Positions 8,670 to 18,032 of a stretch of 64,000 nt of DNA are shown here, in pieces. The first letter of the stretch is position 1, and each line of letters begins with the position of its first letter. The notes beneath the pieces were generated by a model, which worked only from the letters and a program-made list of their open reading frames with translations, did no database searches and was not told where the DNA came from. The position numbers and the translations under genes are program-made. Source of the stretch: Dehalococcoidia bacterium (GTDB taxonomy: Bacteria; Chloroflexota; Dehalococcoidia; SM23-28-2); the NCBI GenBank assembly GCA_030615765.1, contig JAUWYP010000006.1:20278-84277 (forward strand). Reading direction: 5' to 3'.

Positions 8670-9560
8670 ATGCCAGCGAGAAGGATCAGCGTCCGCGCTC
8701 CCGCTACGACCGCCAACCTGGGCCCCGGGTTCGACTGCCTGGGGATGGCGCTTGACCTGTGGGCGGAGGTGGTGGTCAGCGCGTCCGACGAGCCACTGCC
8801 CCCGCCGGGTCCGCCGCTGGGGGGGATGGTGGTGGAGGCAGCCGAGCGGCTGTTCGCGCACCTCGGCAAGGAGTCACCGGCGGGTCTGACCGCGGAGTTC
8901 AGGCAAGAGATACCGGTGGCTCGCGGCCTGGGGGCCAGCGCCGTAGCGCGAGCGGCGGGGCTGCTGGCGGCGAACGCTCTCCTGGGCGAGGCGCTGGAGC
9001 GCGAGGAGATCCTGGCGCTGGGGGCTGAGCTGGAGGGCCACGCCGACAACATGGCGCCCGTACTGTTCGGCGGGCTTCAGGTGGCGGTGCACGAAGGCGA
9101 GAGCGTGTTTCACGCCGGGCTGGCCGCACCCGCGGGCCTGAGGGCCGTCCTGTTCGTGCCGGACATGGAGATGCCCACGCAGGAGAGCCGCCAGGTGCTG
9201 CCCGACTTCCTCTCGCGGGAGGATGCGGTCTATAATATTGGCCACGCGGCCCTACTGGTGGCGGCGCTGGCCTCGGGGAGGGTGGACCTGCTGGACGTGG
9301 CCACTCGCGATCGACTGCACCAGCCGGCGCGGGCGAAGGTCTTCCCGGCGATGGAGGCGATCTTCCAGGCGGCCCGCCAGGCGGGAGCCCTCGGCGTGTT
9401 CCTGTCGGGCGGCGGGTCGACCGTCCTCGCGCTGGCGTCGCGGAACGAGGAGGCCATCGCCCAGGCGATGGCCGAGGCCGCGGCCGGGGAGGACACGAGC
9501 GGCCACACGATCGTCACGGCTCCCAGCAATGCGGGAGCGCAAGTAGTGGAGGAGGGTTGA
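8670..9560 (+). CDS. thrB: Homoserine kinase
   Basis: This GHMP kinase makes O-phosphohomoserine, the substrate of threonine synthase (thrC lies at 60.9 kb). 296 residues. The N-terminal signature VRAPATTANLGPGFDCLGMALDL is followed by the ATP loop PVARGLGASAVARAAGLLAANAL at residues 82-104 and the C-terminal GALGVFLSGGGSTVLALA. In the ATP loop the usual GLGSSA reads GLGASA, a conservative change. It is 9 bp upstream of lysC and co-transcribed with it. Confidence 0.95.
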   Translation: MPARRISVRAPATTANLGPGFDCLGMALDLWAEVVVSASDEPLPPPGPPLGGMVVEAAERLFAHLGKESPAGLTAEFRQEIPVARGLGASAVARAAGLLAANALLGEALEREEILALGAELEGHADNMAPVLFGGLQVAVHEGESVFHAGLAAPAGLRAVLFVPDMEMPTQESRQVLPDFLSREDAVYNIGHAALLVAALASGRVDLLDVATRDRLHQPARAKVFPAMEAIFQAARQAGALGVFLSGGGSTVLALASRNEEAIAQAMAEAAAGEDTSGHTIVTAPSNAGAQVVEEG

Positions 9561-9569
9561 GGGAAAGCG

Positions 9570-10793
9570 ATGGCTATCATTGTTCAGAAGTACGGCGGCA
9601 CCTCCATAGCGGATGCCGAGAAGATCAAGAACGTGGCGCGGCGGGTGGGCGCTCGGCGCGACAAGGGCGACGACCTGGTGGTAGTCGTCTCGGCGATGGG
9701 CAAGACCACAGACCAGCTCATCGACCTGGCGTACCAGATGAGCGACGAGCCGGAGGACCGCGAGATGGACGTGCTCGTGTCCACCGGCGAGACGGTATCG
9801 AGCAGCCTGATGGCCATGGCGCTGCGATCGATGGGCTATCCGGCGATCAGCCTGTCGGGGGCGCAGGCGGGCATCGGCACGGAGGCGCGGTACGGCCGCG
9901 CTCGCATCCTCTCGATCGACCCTGAGCGCATCCACAAGGAGCTGAAGGAAGGGAAGATCGTGATCGTGGCCGGGTTCCAGGGGATCTGCGAGGAGATGGA
10001 CATCACGACCCTGGGGCGTGGCGGCTCGGACACAACGGGCGTGGCGCTGGCGGTGGGCCTGAAGGCAGACAAATGCGAGATCTACAGCGACGTGGACGGC
10101 ATCTACACCACCGACCCCCGCGTCGAGCCGAATGCGCGCAAGCTGAAGGAGATAAACTACGAGGAGATGCTGGAGCTGGCCACCTACGGCGCCAGGGTGA
10201 TGCACAACCGGGCGGTGGAGCTGGGCAAGGTGTACAACATGCCCATTCTGGTGGCATCCAGCACCCGCGACGTGCCGGGGACTCTCATTCACGGAGGGAC
10301 AGAGATGGTAGAGCAGCGAAACAAGGTAAGCGGCATCGCCTCCGATTCGGACGTGGCGAAGGTGACGGTGCGCGGCGTGCCCGACCGGCCGGGGATCGCC
10401 GCCGGCCTGTTCGGGCCGCTGTCGGACGCGGGCATAAGCGTGGACACCATCGTCCAGAACGCCAGCGTGGAGAACATCACCGACCTGACGTTCACCGTGG
10501 CCCGCAACGACCTGGATAAGGCGATGAAACTAGTGGAGTCGCTGGGCCGGAAGATCAACGCCAGCGAAGTAGTGTACGACCTCCATCTGGCCAAGGTGAG
10601 CATCGTGGGAGCGGGGATGCAGAGCGGGCCCGGCTATGCGGCGACGATGTTCCGCACGCTGTTCGACGAGGGCATCAACATCGAGCTGATCACGACGAGC
10701 GAGATCCGGATCACCTGCATCATCGACGAGTCGAAGGTGACCGAGGCCGTGCGCGCTCTCCACAAGGCGTTCGAGCTGGAGGAGCCAGACTAG
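9570..10793 (+). CDS. lysC: Aspartate kinase
   Basis: This enzyme catalyses the first step of the aspartate family pathway (Lys, Thr, Met), phosphorylating aspartate. 407 residues. The kinase domain begins with VQKYGGTSIADAEKIKNVA and includes TLGRGGSDTTGVALAVGLKADKCEIYSDVDGIYTTDPR. Two ACT domains occupy about residues 265-400 (VTVRGVPDRPGIAAGLFGPL and VSIVGAGMQSGPGYAATMF), the usual site of feedback inhibition by lysine and/or threonine. It lies directly after thrB and ends 23 bp before a strong hairpin terminator. Confidence 0.97.
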   Translation: MAIIVQKYGGTSIADAEKIKNVARRVGARRDKGDDLVVVVSAMGKTTDQLIDLAYQMSDEPEDREMDVLVSTGETVSSSLMAMALRSMGYPAISLSGAQAGIGTEARYGRARILSIDPERIHKELKEGKIVIVAGFQGICEEMDITTLGRGGSDTTGVALAVGLKADKCEIYSDVDGIYTTDPRVEPNARKLKEINYEEMLELATYGARVMHNRAVELGKVYNMPILVASSTRDVPGTLIHGGTEMVEQRNKVSGIASDSDVAKVTVRGVPDRPGIAAGLFGPLSDAGISVDTIVQNASVENITDLTFTVARNDLDKAMKLVESLGRKINASEVVYDLHLAKVSIVGAGMQSGPGYAATMFRTLFDEGINIELITTSEIRITCIIDESKVTEAVRALHKAFELEEPD

Positions 10794-10816
10794 GCCGCCT
10801 GGCTGCAGAGGAAGCG

Positions 10817-10845
10817 AAGAGGGGTGCCGGTTTGGCACCCCTCTT
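10817..10845. terminator. Bidirectional hairpin terminator between lysC and the NifU-type gene
   Basis: AAGAGGGGTGCC (10817-10828) and GGCACCCCTCTT (10834-10845) form a perfect 12-bp stem with the 5-nt loop GGTTT. A short T-rich tail (gcctttgtcctgttg) follows on the plus strand. Convergent genes on both sides end within 40 bp, so it can serve both. Confidence 0.8.
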
Positions 10846-10882
10846 GCCTTTGTCCTGTTGCTTGCTTCTAACGGTCGTTCCC

Positions 10883-11152
10883 CTAGAAGGACTGCATGTC
10901 GCCCACGCGCTGGCCCGCGCTGAAGGCCTCCACGCCGACAAGATCGGGGATGCGCTCGAAGAGTATGCGCTCGATGCCCGCCCTGAGAGTCATGGTGGCC
11001 ATGGGGCAGCCGGCACAGGCGCCTACCATCTCCAGCTTGACGATGCCGTCCTCGGTAATCTCCACCAACTCGACGTTGCCGCCGTCGGCCTGAAGAGCCG
11101 GGCGGATCTCGTCCAGCACCTCCTGGACGGCCTCGACAGTTATCTTCGCCAT
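10883..11152 (-). CDS. NifU C-terminal domain Fe-S scaffold protein
   Basis: 89 residues, matching a stand-alone NifU C-terminal/NfuA-type domain. [24 protein letters not shown] is the conserved first helix and strand, and the cluster-binding pair C46-x2-C49 lies in [21 protein letters not shown]. Such proteins carry a [4Fe-4S] cluster to apo-targets. It is monocistronic and convergent to lysC. Confidence 0.93.
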   Translation of the reverse strand: MAKITVEAVQEVLDEIRPALQADGGNVELVEITEDGIVKLEMVGACAGCPMATMTLRAGIERILFERIPDLVGVEAFSAGQRVGDMQSF

Positions 11153-11218
11153 GAGTCTCCTCTCGTCGTTGTCAGATCAAACCCTTCATAAAAAGCATAC
11201 CCTACCGCCAGATGAGCG

Positions 11219-12139
11219 TCAATTTGGGGTCGCTCGCACCCTAGGCAGCACCTCGCGGGCGTAGACCTCCAGGTGAGTGGGCAGCTCGGCCGGCGGGGCG
11301 ATGGGCACGAGGATAAAGTGGCGAACGCCTGCCTCCACGTACTGGCCGAGCCGCTCGGCGCACTGGTCGGGTGTGCCCAGAACGCAGTAGCGGTCGACGA
11401 TGCGGTCGAAGGGCTGGTTGTAGCGCAGGCTGAGGTCCTGGTTGGCGCGCTGGCGGGCCTCCTCGTACGTATCGGCCAGGCAGATGAACTGGTAGAGGCC
11501 GGCCTCGATGCTGGTCGGGTCGCGCCCGCGCTGTTGGGCGAAGGCTGAGACCTTCTCGAGGCTGTCGCGATAGCGCTCCGGGCTGAACAGATAGGGCATG
11601 TAGCCATCGCCCAACCTGGCCGCCCGCTTGATGGCCGCCTCCGAGCGCCCGGCTATCCAGATGGGCGGGCCGGGCTTCTGGACGGGCTTGGGCTGCATGT
11701 TGGCGTCCTCCAGGCGGAAGAACCGCCCCTCGTGGTTGACGCCCGATTCGCTCCACAGCCTGCGCATCACCTCGATGGCCTCGTCGGTTCGCCTGCCCCG
11801 CTCCTTCACGGGTACGCCGCAGGCCACGAACTCGCGAGGGAATTCGCCGCCGACACCAACGCCGAGGATGATGCGGCCGTTGGAGATGATGTCCAGGCTG
11901 GCGACCTCCTTGGCCACTACGGTGGGATGCCTGAGCGGCAAGAGGAGGACGGCCGAGCCCAGGAGGATGCGCTGGGTGCGGGCGGCGAAGGCAGCGAGCA
12001 CGGTGATAGCGTCGAAGGTGGGGACAAAGAAAAGCATGTGCTCGCTAACCCAGAGGGAATCGAAGCCCAATTCCTCCACGCGCTGAGCCTGCTCGAGGGG
12101 CATCGGCCAGAGGAAGACACCGAACTTTACCTCAGCCAT
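11219..12139 (-). CDS. LLM-class (probably F420-dependent) oxidoreductase
   Basis: 306 residues of luciferase-like monooxygenase TIM barrel. VKFGVFLWPMPLEQAQRVEELGFDSLWVSEH is the N-terminal signature, and LLGSAVLLLPLRHPTVVAKEVASLDIISNGRIILGVGVGG is the cofactor-binding core. GPPIWIAGRSEAAIKRAARLGDGYMPYLFSPE is the usual LLM C-terminal strand. The choice of F420 over FMN and the substrate cannot be read from sequence. It is divergent from dnaE across a 283-bp gap. Confidence 0.85.
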   Translation of the reverse strand: MAEVKFGVFLWPMPLEQAQRVEELGFDSLWVSEHMLFFVPTFDAITVLAAFAARTQRILLGSAVLLLPLRHPTVVAKEVASLDIISNGRIILGVGVGGEFPREFVACGVPVKERGRRTDEAIEVMRRLWSESGVNHEGRFFRLEDANMQPKPVQKPGPPIWIAGRSEAAIKRAARLGDGYMPYLFSPERYRDSLEKVSAFAQQRGRDPTSIEAGLYQFICLADTYEEARQRANQDLSLRYNQPFDRIVDRYCVLGTPDQCAERLGQYVEAGVRHFILVPIAPPAELPTHLEVYAREVLPRVRATPN

Positions 12140-12390
12140 GGGGCTTTCCTCCTGCTGGTTGACAGCGTTCTGACGGAACTATAACCTTGGGGCCGCTGCT
12201 CGCCAAGCGTCGAGTATACCATCACAAGGGGCATTCGGGCTGCCGCTGGAGATATAGGCGGACCGGCCACAGGATCCGCGGAAGTGAAGGCAAGGGGGCA
12301 AGCGCTGGCTCACGCCTCCGGCCTCGGCACGGGACCAAAAATTCCTGGAGATTTTAACATAAGCTGTGCACACCGCCCGCTTGCGGCTGC
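12140..12390. other. Intergenic region between LLM gene and dnaE
   Basis: About 250 bp between divergent genes, GC-moderate. Apart from the dnaE -10 box at its right end I see no ORF with family character, no clear hairpin and no repeat. Confidence 0.5.
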
Positions 12391-12396
12391 TATAAT
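12391..12396 (+). promoter_or_regulatory. -10 box of dnaE promoter
   Basis: A perfect TATAAT lies 26 nt upstream of the dnaE ATG. No good -35 box is found at the expected distance (tgcaca at 18 nt is the best). Confidence 0.5.
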
Positions 12397-12422
12397 ACCC
12401 TTTGCGCGTCGCAAAGGAACAA

Positions 12423-15400
12423 ATGTTTACTCACCTTCACCTTCACACCGAATACAGCCTTCTGGACGGCCTGGCCCGCATCCCTCAGCTGATGGAACGA
12501 GCCCAGGAGCTGGGGCAAGAGGCCATCGCCCTAACCGACCACGGCATACTCTACGGGGCCGTGCCCTTCTACAAGGAGGCCAAAGCGCGCGGCCTGAAAC
12601 CGATCATCGGCGTCGAGGCTTACCTGGCCCAGGGGTCGCGCCACTCGCGCGAGGCCAAGGACAGGCATCCCTATCACATCACCCTTCTCGCCAGGGACCT
12701 GCAGGGCTACCGCAACCTGCTGGCGCTGGCGACCAAGGCCCACCTGGAGGGCCACTACTACCGGCCGCGCGTGGACAAGGAGTTGCTTCAGCAACACCAC
12801 GAGGGACTCATCGCCCTCTCCGGCTGCCAGAGCGGCGAGGTGCTGCGCCTGCTGGCCGACGGCCACTGGGAGGAGGCGGTCGGGGCGGCCCAATGGTATC
12901 GAGAGGTCTTCGGCGAGTTCTACCTAGAGCTTCAGGACCACAACATCCCCGAGGTGACCAATCTTAACGAGAAGCTGGTGCGCCTCTCGCGGGAGACGGG
13001 CCTGCCGCTGGTGGCCACCAACGATGTCCACTTCGTTCTTCGCGAGGATGCCCCTACTCAGGACATCTTGCTCTGCATCGGCACCAACACCTCGATCCTG
13101 GACGAGCGGCGGATGCGCCTAGCCGGCGACGCCGACTCCTACTACCTGAAGTCCGAGGAGGAGATGCGCCAGCTCTTCGGGGACGTGCCGGAGGCCATCG
13201 AGAACAGCTGGCGGATCGCCGAGATGTGTGACCTGGAGCTGGAGTTCGGACATCTGCACCTGCCCGAGGCCGACGTCCCCCAGGGCATGTCGGCAGACGA
13301 CTATCTGGCCCAGCTTTGCCACGAGGGCCTGGGCCGTCGCTATCCGAACGGCTCGGAAGAACCGCGCCGTCGGCTGGAGTATGAGCTGTCGGTGGTGCAG
13401 CAGACGGGCTTCAGCCACTACATCCTGGTGGTGCACGACTTCGCTCAGTTCGCCAGGGCGCAGGGCATCCTCATGGCCGTGCGCGGCTCGGCCGCCGGCA
13501 GTATCATCCTCTATTGCCTGGGGGTGACCGACATCGACCCCCTGGCGTACCGCCTGGTGTTCGAGCGGTTCCTGAACGTGGAACGACGGGAGCTGCCCGA
13601 CGTCGACCTGGACTTCGCCGAGGACCGCCGCGACGAGGTGATACGGTATGCCGCCCAGAAGTATGGCTACGACCGGGTGGCCCAGATCATCACCTTCGGC
13701 ACCATGGGGGCCAAGGCGGCGATCCGCGATGTCGGCCGGGCGCTGGGGATGACCTACGCCGACGTGGACCGGGTGGCGCGCCTGGTGCCCAGCGTCCTCA
13801 ACATGACCATCGACCGCGCGCTGGCGGGCAACAACGAGCTGAGCAGCATCTACGAGGCGGACGAACAGGTGCAGCGGCTGGTGGACACTGCCAAGGAACT
13901 GGAGGGCGTCGCCCGGCACGCCAGCACCCACGCCGCCGGCGTAGTCATCGCTCCCGAGCCGCTGGTCCACTTCCTCCCCCTGCAGCGGCCGGCCCATGCC
14001 CTGTCCGCCGGCAAGGAGGACGATGGCACACCGATCCCCACTACTCAGTACGCCATGGAGGCGGTGGCGGACATCGGCCTGCTGAAGATGGACTTCCTGG
14101 GCCTGGCCAACCTCACGATTCTGGGCAAGGCGGTGGACATCATACGTGAGACGCGCGGGGTGGAGATCGATCTGCAGGCACTGCCCGACGGCGACGCCAA
14201 GACGTACGCGACGCTGTGGGAGGGGCAGACGTTCGGGGTGTTCCAGCTGGAGAGCAGCGGCATGCGCCGCTACATCCAGGAGCTGAAGCCCACGGCGATC
14301 AGGGACCTGGCGGCGATGGTCGCTCTGTACCGGCCGGGGCCCATGCAGCACATTCCCACCTACACTCGGGCCAAGCACAGGCTGGAGGATATCCGCTATC
14401 CGCATCCTGACCTGGCAGACATCCTGGACGAGACGTACGGCGTAATCGTCTACCAGGATCAGGTTCTGCTTATCGCCCAGAAGTTCGCCGGCTACACCCT
14501 GGGCGAGGCCGACGTCATGCGCAAGGCGATGGGCAAGAAGATCTCTGCCGTGATGGCCGCGGAAAGGGAGCGCTTTATGGCCGGGGCCAGGGCCAACGGG
14601 TACAGCGGAGCCCAGGCTGACCAGGTCTTCGACTTGATCGAGCCGTTCGCCGGCTACGCCTTCAACAAGGCCCACGCCGTCTGCTACGCCAACATCGCCT
14701 ACCAGACGGCATACCTCAAGGCGAACTACCCTGCCGAGTACATGACCGCCGTCCTCATGCTGGCGGGGCACCACCCGACGGGCGCGGCTCAGCGGGTGGC
14801 CGAGGCCTACCCCGAGTGCGCTCGCCTGGGCATTAGCGTTCTGCCGCCCGACGTGAACCACAGCCGCGTCAGCTTCGCGCTGGAGGAACAGGAGGACGGG
14901 AGCCTGGCTATCCGCTTCGGCCTGGCGAACATCAAGAACGTGGGGACAGGCATCGTGGAGGGGATCATCGAGGCCCGCGACGAGGGTCAGCCCTTCGCCT
15001 CAATGGAGGACTTCTGCCAGCGGGTCAACTGCCGCTATCTCAACAAGCGGGCGCTGGAGAGCATGATCAAGGCCGGCGCCTTCGACTGCCTTGGCGTGCG
15101 GGGCACGCTGCTGGCGAACCTGGACCGCTCCATCAGCATAGCGCAGAGGGCGCAGAAGGTGCGGGAGTCGGGCCAGGCGACGCTGTTCGACGTCTTCGGG
15201 GAGAGCGTCTCCGGCCCGAGCCCGGAGGCAGGCGAGTCGGAGGGGGCCCTGGCCAGCGAGCTCGCCTGGGAGAAGGAGCTTCTGGGCGTCTACGTCTCTG
15301 AGCACCCGCTCAGCCGGGCGGCTGCGGCCCTGAGCAAGCGGGTCACCGCCATGTGCAGCGAGGTCTCGGCGGAGATGGTCGGACGGGAGCTGGTGATCGC

Positions 15401-15938
15401 CGGCATTGTCACGTCCACTCGCCAGATCCTCACCCGCGCCGGCCGCCTCTTCCTGGCCGCTGAGATCGAGGACCTCTCGGGGAGCGTGGAGGTCACCGTC
15501 TGGCCGGATGTCTACGACCAGACGCGCGACCTGTGGGCCGAAGGAAACATCGTTATTCTGAACGTGCGCGTTCGCACCCGCAACGACCGCCTGCAGCTGA
15601 GCGTGCAGAAGGCCACCGCCTACCAGGAAGAAGCCAACCCAGGGCCGGACAACGGCGATTCTGCCGCTGACCCTCCTGTCGCCCGCCAGAGAGCCAACGC
15701 CGCACGCGCCCTGCGCGTCACCCTCAGGGAAACGGATGACAGCGAGGGCGATCAGGAGCGCCTGCGGGCGGTGATGAGCGCGCTGGAGGAGTTCGAGGGG
15801 GAAGACGAGGTGGTGCTGACCATCCGCCAGCAGGACGGCGACGAGGTGGAGCTGGAGCTACCGAGGACGCGCGCCTGCGAGGAGCTGAGCCAACGCCTCA
15901 GCGCTGTGCTGGGAGACGAGGGGGCAGTGCTGCTGTAG
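12423..15938 (+). CDS. dnaE: DNA polymerase III alpha subunit
   Basis: This is the replicative polymerase. ATG 12423 (MFTHLHLHTEYSLLDGLARI) is preferred over the track's TTG 12402. It follows AAAGGA at ribosome-site spacing and matches the family N-terminus, and 12402 is about where transcription would start. 1171 residues. The PHP domain is at 1-200 (HLHLHTEYS, ALTDHG, VATNDVHF). The catalytic aspartates are in LPDVDLDFAEDRRDEVIRYA near 390. Fingers follow (VYQDQVLLIAQKFAGYTLGEADVMRKAMGKK), then helix-hairpin-helix and an OB domain (FLAAEIEDLSGSVEVTVWPD). The metal-binding histidines of the PHP domain look intact, so proofreading by PHP is possible. Confidence 0.96.
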   Translation: MFTHLHLHTEYSLLDGLARIPQLMERAQELGQEAIALTDHGILYGAVPFYKEAKARGLKPIIGVEAYLAQGSRHSREAKDRHPYHITLLARDLQGYRNLLALATKAHLEGHYYRPRVDKELLQQHHEGLIALSGCQSGEVLRLLADGHWEEAVGAAQWYREVFGEFYLELQDHNIPEVTNLNEKLVRLSRETGLPLVATNDVHFVLREDAPTQDILLCIGTNTSILDERRMRLAGDADSYYLKSEEEMRQLFGDVPEAIENSWRIAEMCDLELEFGHLHLPEADVPQGMSADDYLAQLCHEGLGRRYPNGSEEPRRRLEYELSVVQQTGFSHYILVVHDFAQFARAQGILMAVRGSAAGSIILYCLGVTDIDPLAYRLVFERFLNVERRELPDVDLDFAEDRRDEVIRYAAQKYGYDRVAQIITFGTMGAKAAIRDVGRALGMTYADVDRVARLVPSVLNMTIDRALAGNNELSSIYEADEQVQRLVDTAKELEGVARHASTHAAGVVIAPEPLVHFLPLQRPAHALSAGKEDDGTPIPTTQYAMEAVADIGLLKMDFLGLANLTILGKAVDIIRETRGVEIDLQALPDGDAKTYATLWEGQTFGVFQLESSGMRRYIQELKPTAIRDLAAMVALYRPGPMQHIPTYTRAKHRLEDIRYPHPDLADILDETYGVIVYQDQVLLIAQKFAGYTLGEADVMRKAMGKKISAVMAAERERFMAGARANGYSGAQADQVFDLIEPFAGYAFNKAHAVCYANIAYQTAYLKANYPAEYMTAVLMLAGHHPTGAAQRVAEAYPECARLGISVLPPDVNHSRVSFALEEQEDGSLAIRFGLANIKNVGTGIVEGIIEARDEGQPFASMEDFCQRVNCRYLNKRALESMIKAGAFDCLGVRGTLLANLDRSISIAQRAQKVRESGQATLFDVFGESVSGPSPEAGESEGALASELAWEKELLGVYVSEHPLSRAAAALSKRVTAMCSEVSAEMVGRELVIAGIVTSTRQILTRAGRLFLAAEIEDLSGSVEVTVWPDVYDQTRDLWAEGNIVILNVRVRTRNDRLQLSVQKATAYQEEANPGPDNGDSAADPPVARQRANAARALRVTLRETDDSEGDQERLRAVMSALEEFEGEDEVVLTIRQQDGDEVELELPRTRACEELSQRLSAVLGDEGAVLL

Positions 15939-15947
15939 GCTACGGCC

Positions 15948-17396
15948 TTACTCCTCCGGTATCTCCAGGGTGTGCAGGAGGTTGCCGTCGCCGTCCTTGA
16001 TCTCGATGACTACCTTGGCGGGGGTCTCGCTGGTCAGCACCTTCACCAGGCCGTAGTTGTAGATGTCCAGATTGTAGAACTCGTCCGTGATACCGGGGAG
16101 GAGTCCCTCCAGCAACTCGATCGAGACCTCCATGGCTTCCAACTCCTCGCCAATGGTCTCCCTGGCTATCGGCCCTATGATTATCTCCATGCAGCCGTTC
16201 TCCAGGGTGTTGACAATAGTGCCGTGGAGGTCGGTGGTCAGGAAGATGACGTTCTCGATGCCGTTGTCGGTAATGAAATTGAGCAGCTCCTCTCGCTCGG
16301 CGGGGTAGCCTTCCCAGCGGTCGTAAGGGAGGAGGATGAACTCGCTGATGGGCACCTCGTTGATAATGAACTTGAACTTGGCATCGGAGTTCAGGAGCGC
16401 CTGCTTGAGCCACTCTTTCTGCTCCGTGCCCAGAATGGTGCGCGAGGGGTCGCGGAGGCCTTCCAGGCAGGCCACGTCGCCGATGCGGGTGGGGAACTGC
16501 TCCTCCTCGCCCTCCTCGTCATAGCAGAAGAACTCGGCGCTGCGGTACTGGCGCTCGTCCAGGATAAAGAGCTCCACGTCCTTCCCCCAGCGGAAGCTTC
16601 GGTACAGGCGGTTGGGGTCATCCGGGCTCTGGCGGATGGGATTGTACTCGAAGAAGGCCTGGCGGCCGGCGGCCAGCATATCGGGGTCGACGGTCTCACC
16701 GGCGAAGTCGTTGACGACCTCGTGGTCGTCCCAGATGGCGTAGGTGGAGGTAGCGGCCATCAGCCCGGCCAGGTGCTCATCCTCTCGATTGTCCTTGTAG
16801 AGCTGGCGGTATTCCGGCAGGGTGGTAGCTGTCGGCAAGCCCTCTACCTCGGGGGGGTCAGCAATGACCGTATCGCCCAGGTAAACGAAGAAGTCGGGGG
16901 CATCCTCACGCACCGTAGACAGAAGGGTAAAGGGCTGGAGGTACGAGGCCGAATCGGCGGAGTAGGCGAAGACGACGTCGCTGACAACATCCTCGGCCGG
17001 GGCGGTCCGGAAGGTGCCGATGGGGCTGGCGGTGCCGTCGGGGGATAGGAAGCGATAGAAGTAGCTCGCGTCGGGGTCCAGGCCTTCGATGTCCGCCTTG
17101 ACCACGAAGTCGTTCTCTGCCTTGGCCTGCAGCCTCTCGCTGGCGACCACCTGCTCGAACTGTCCGTCGGAGGCCACCTCAGCGGTGAGCTCTGCCTCCG
17201 CGTCTACCCTGGTCCAGAGGATGACGCCGGTGTCGGTGACATCACCGCTGGCCACGCCATGGGTGAAGGCTGCCTCGGAAGGGGTAGGCGTGGCTGTGGC
17301 CGCTGGTGTGCCTTCCTCCTCTTCTTCGCCGCAGCCAGCGACAAGAGCCGCGAGGGAGACAAATAGGAAAAGGAAAAGAAACCATCTCCTAACCAT
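15948..17396 (-). CDS. PhoD-family phosphodiesterase/alkaline phosphatase, lipoprotein
   Basis: 482 residues. The lipobox LVAGC puts the lipidated cysteine at C22. An acidic/Thr-rich spacer is followed by a PhoD-type N-terminal Fn3-like domain (FTHGVASGDVTDTGVILWTRV). The metallophosphatase core then shows YLGDTVIADP, IWDDHEVVNDFAGE, and a late FLTTDLHGTIVN histidine motif. PhoD enzymes use Ca/Fe and act on phosphodiesters and monoesters outside the cell. The gene overlaps the 3' end of ogt by 8 bp, so the two are probably one transcript, and it converges on dnaE with 9 bp between stops. Confidence 0.88.
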   Translation of the reverse strand: MVRRWFLFLFLFVSLAALVAGCGEEEEEGTPAATATPTPSEAAFTHGVASGDVTDTGVILWTRVDAEAELTAEVASDGQFEQVVASERLQAKAENDFVVKADIEGLDPDASYFYRFLSPDGTASPIGTFRTAPAEDVVSDVVFAYSADSASYLQPFTLLSTVREDAPDFFVYLGDTVIADPPEVEGLPTATTLPEYRQLYKDNREDEHLAGLMAATSTYAIWDDHEVVNDFAGETVDPDMLAAGRQAFFEYNPIRQSPDDPNRLYRSFRWGKDVELFILDERQYRSAEFFCYDEEGEEEQFPTRIGDVACLEGLRDPSRTILGTEQKEWLKQALLNSDAKFKFIINEVPISEFILLPYDRWEGYPAEREELLNFITDNGIENVIFLTTDLHGTIVNTLENGCMEIIIGPIARETIGEELEAMEVSIELLEGLLPGITDEFYNLDIYNYGLVKVLTSETPAKVVIEIKDGDGNLLHTLEIPEE

Positions 17397-17886
17397 TGAT
17401 CGCTCCTTCCAGGATCAGCAGTCGCTCCTTCATGTCCAGGCCACCGCCATAGCCGCCCAGACTTCCGTTAGATGATACCACTCGATGGCAGGGAACAATA
17501 AGGGGCCAGGGGTTGGCCGCCATCGCCTGGCCTACCGCCCGGGCCGCCCGCGGCTTGCCCACCCTGGCTGCCAGCCAGCCATAGCTACGCGTCTGGCCGT
17601 AGGGAATCTCCTGAGCCGCCTGCCAGACGGCTCGCTGGAAGGGGGTAGCGGCGGAGAGGTCCAAGGCATCGGGGAAGACGACGGGCTGGCCGCGAGCGTA
17701 GCGGCGCAGGCGCTCGGGCAGGTCGCCCGCCTCGTCGTCGCGGGCCTCCTCGCGGGCGCCCAGGGCGAGAACCTGGCTGAGAGCCGCCTCTCTATCGCGG
17801 CGAGACAAGGTGACCGCTCGCAGGCCGGCGGGAGATAGGACAAGGCCCAACCAGCCCAAGGCGGTCTCGATGATGCAAAACTTCAT
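17389..17886 (-). CDS. ogt: Methylated-DNA-protein-cysteine methyltransferase
   Basis: This protein transfers alkyl groups from O6-alkylguanine to its own cysteine. The active site is VPCHRVVSSNGSLGGYGGG with C133 as acceptor, preceded by the helix-turn-helix region PFQRAVWQAAQEIPYGQTRSYGWLA with the recognition RAVGQAMAANP. The track starts at TTG 17898. ATG 17886 is chosen because GGAGG precedes it by 5 nt and MKFCIIETALGWLG matches family N-termini. 165 residues. No Ada-type N-terminal domain. Confidence 0.93.
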   Translation of the reverse strand: MKFCIIETALGWLGLVLSPAGLRAVTLSRRDREAALSQVLALGAREEARDDEAGDLPERLRRYARGQPVVFPDALDLSAATPFQRAVWQAAQEIPYGQTRSYGWLAARVGKPRAARAVGQAMAANPWPLIVPCHRVVSSNGSLGGYGGGLDMKERLLILEGAING

Positions 17887-18032
17887 TCCATCCTCCAATC
17901 GTCAGGATGCTGTAGCAAGCCCAGCCCGAGATGTTCCTGCTTGCCGATTATACCAGGCCCGTTCCAGGCGACCAAAGCGAGCGATGACGCGGGATGCACG
18001 TAGCGATACCCTTGCGGTAAGATCGCGTCGAC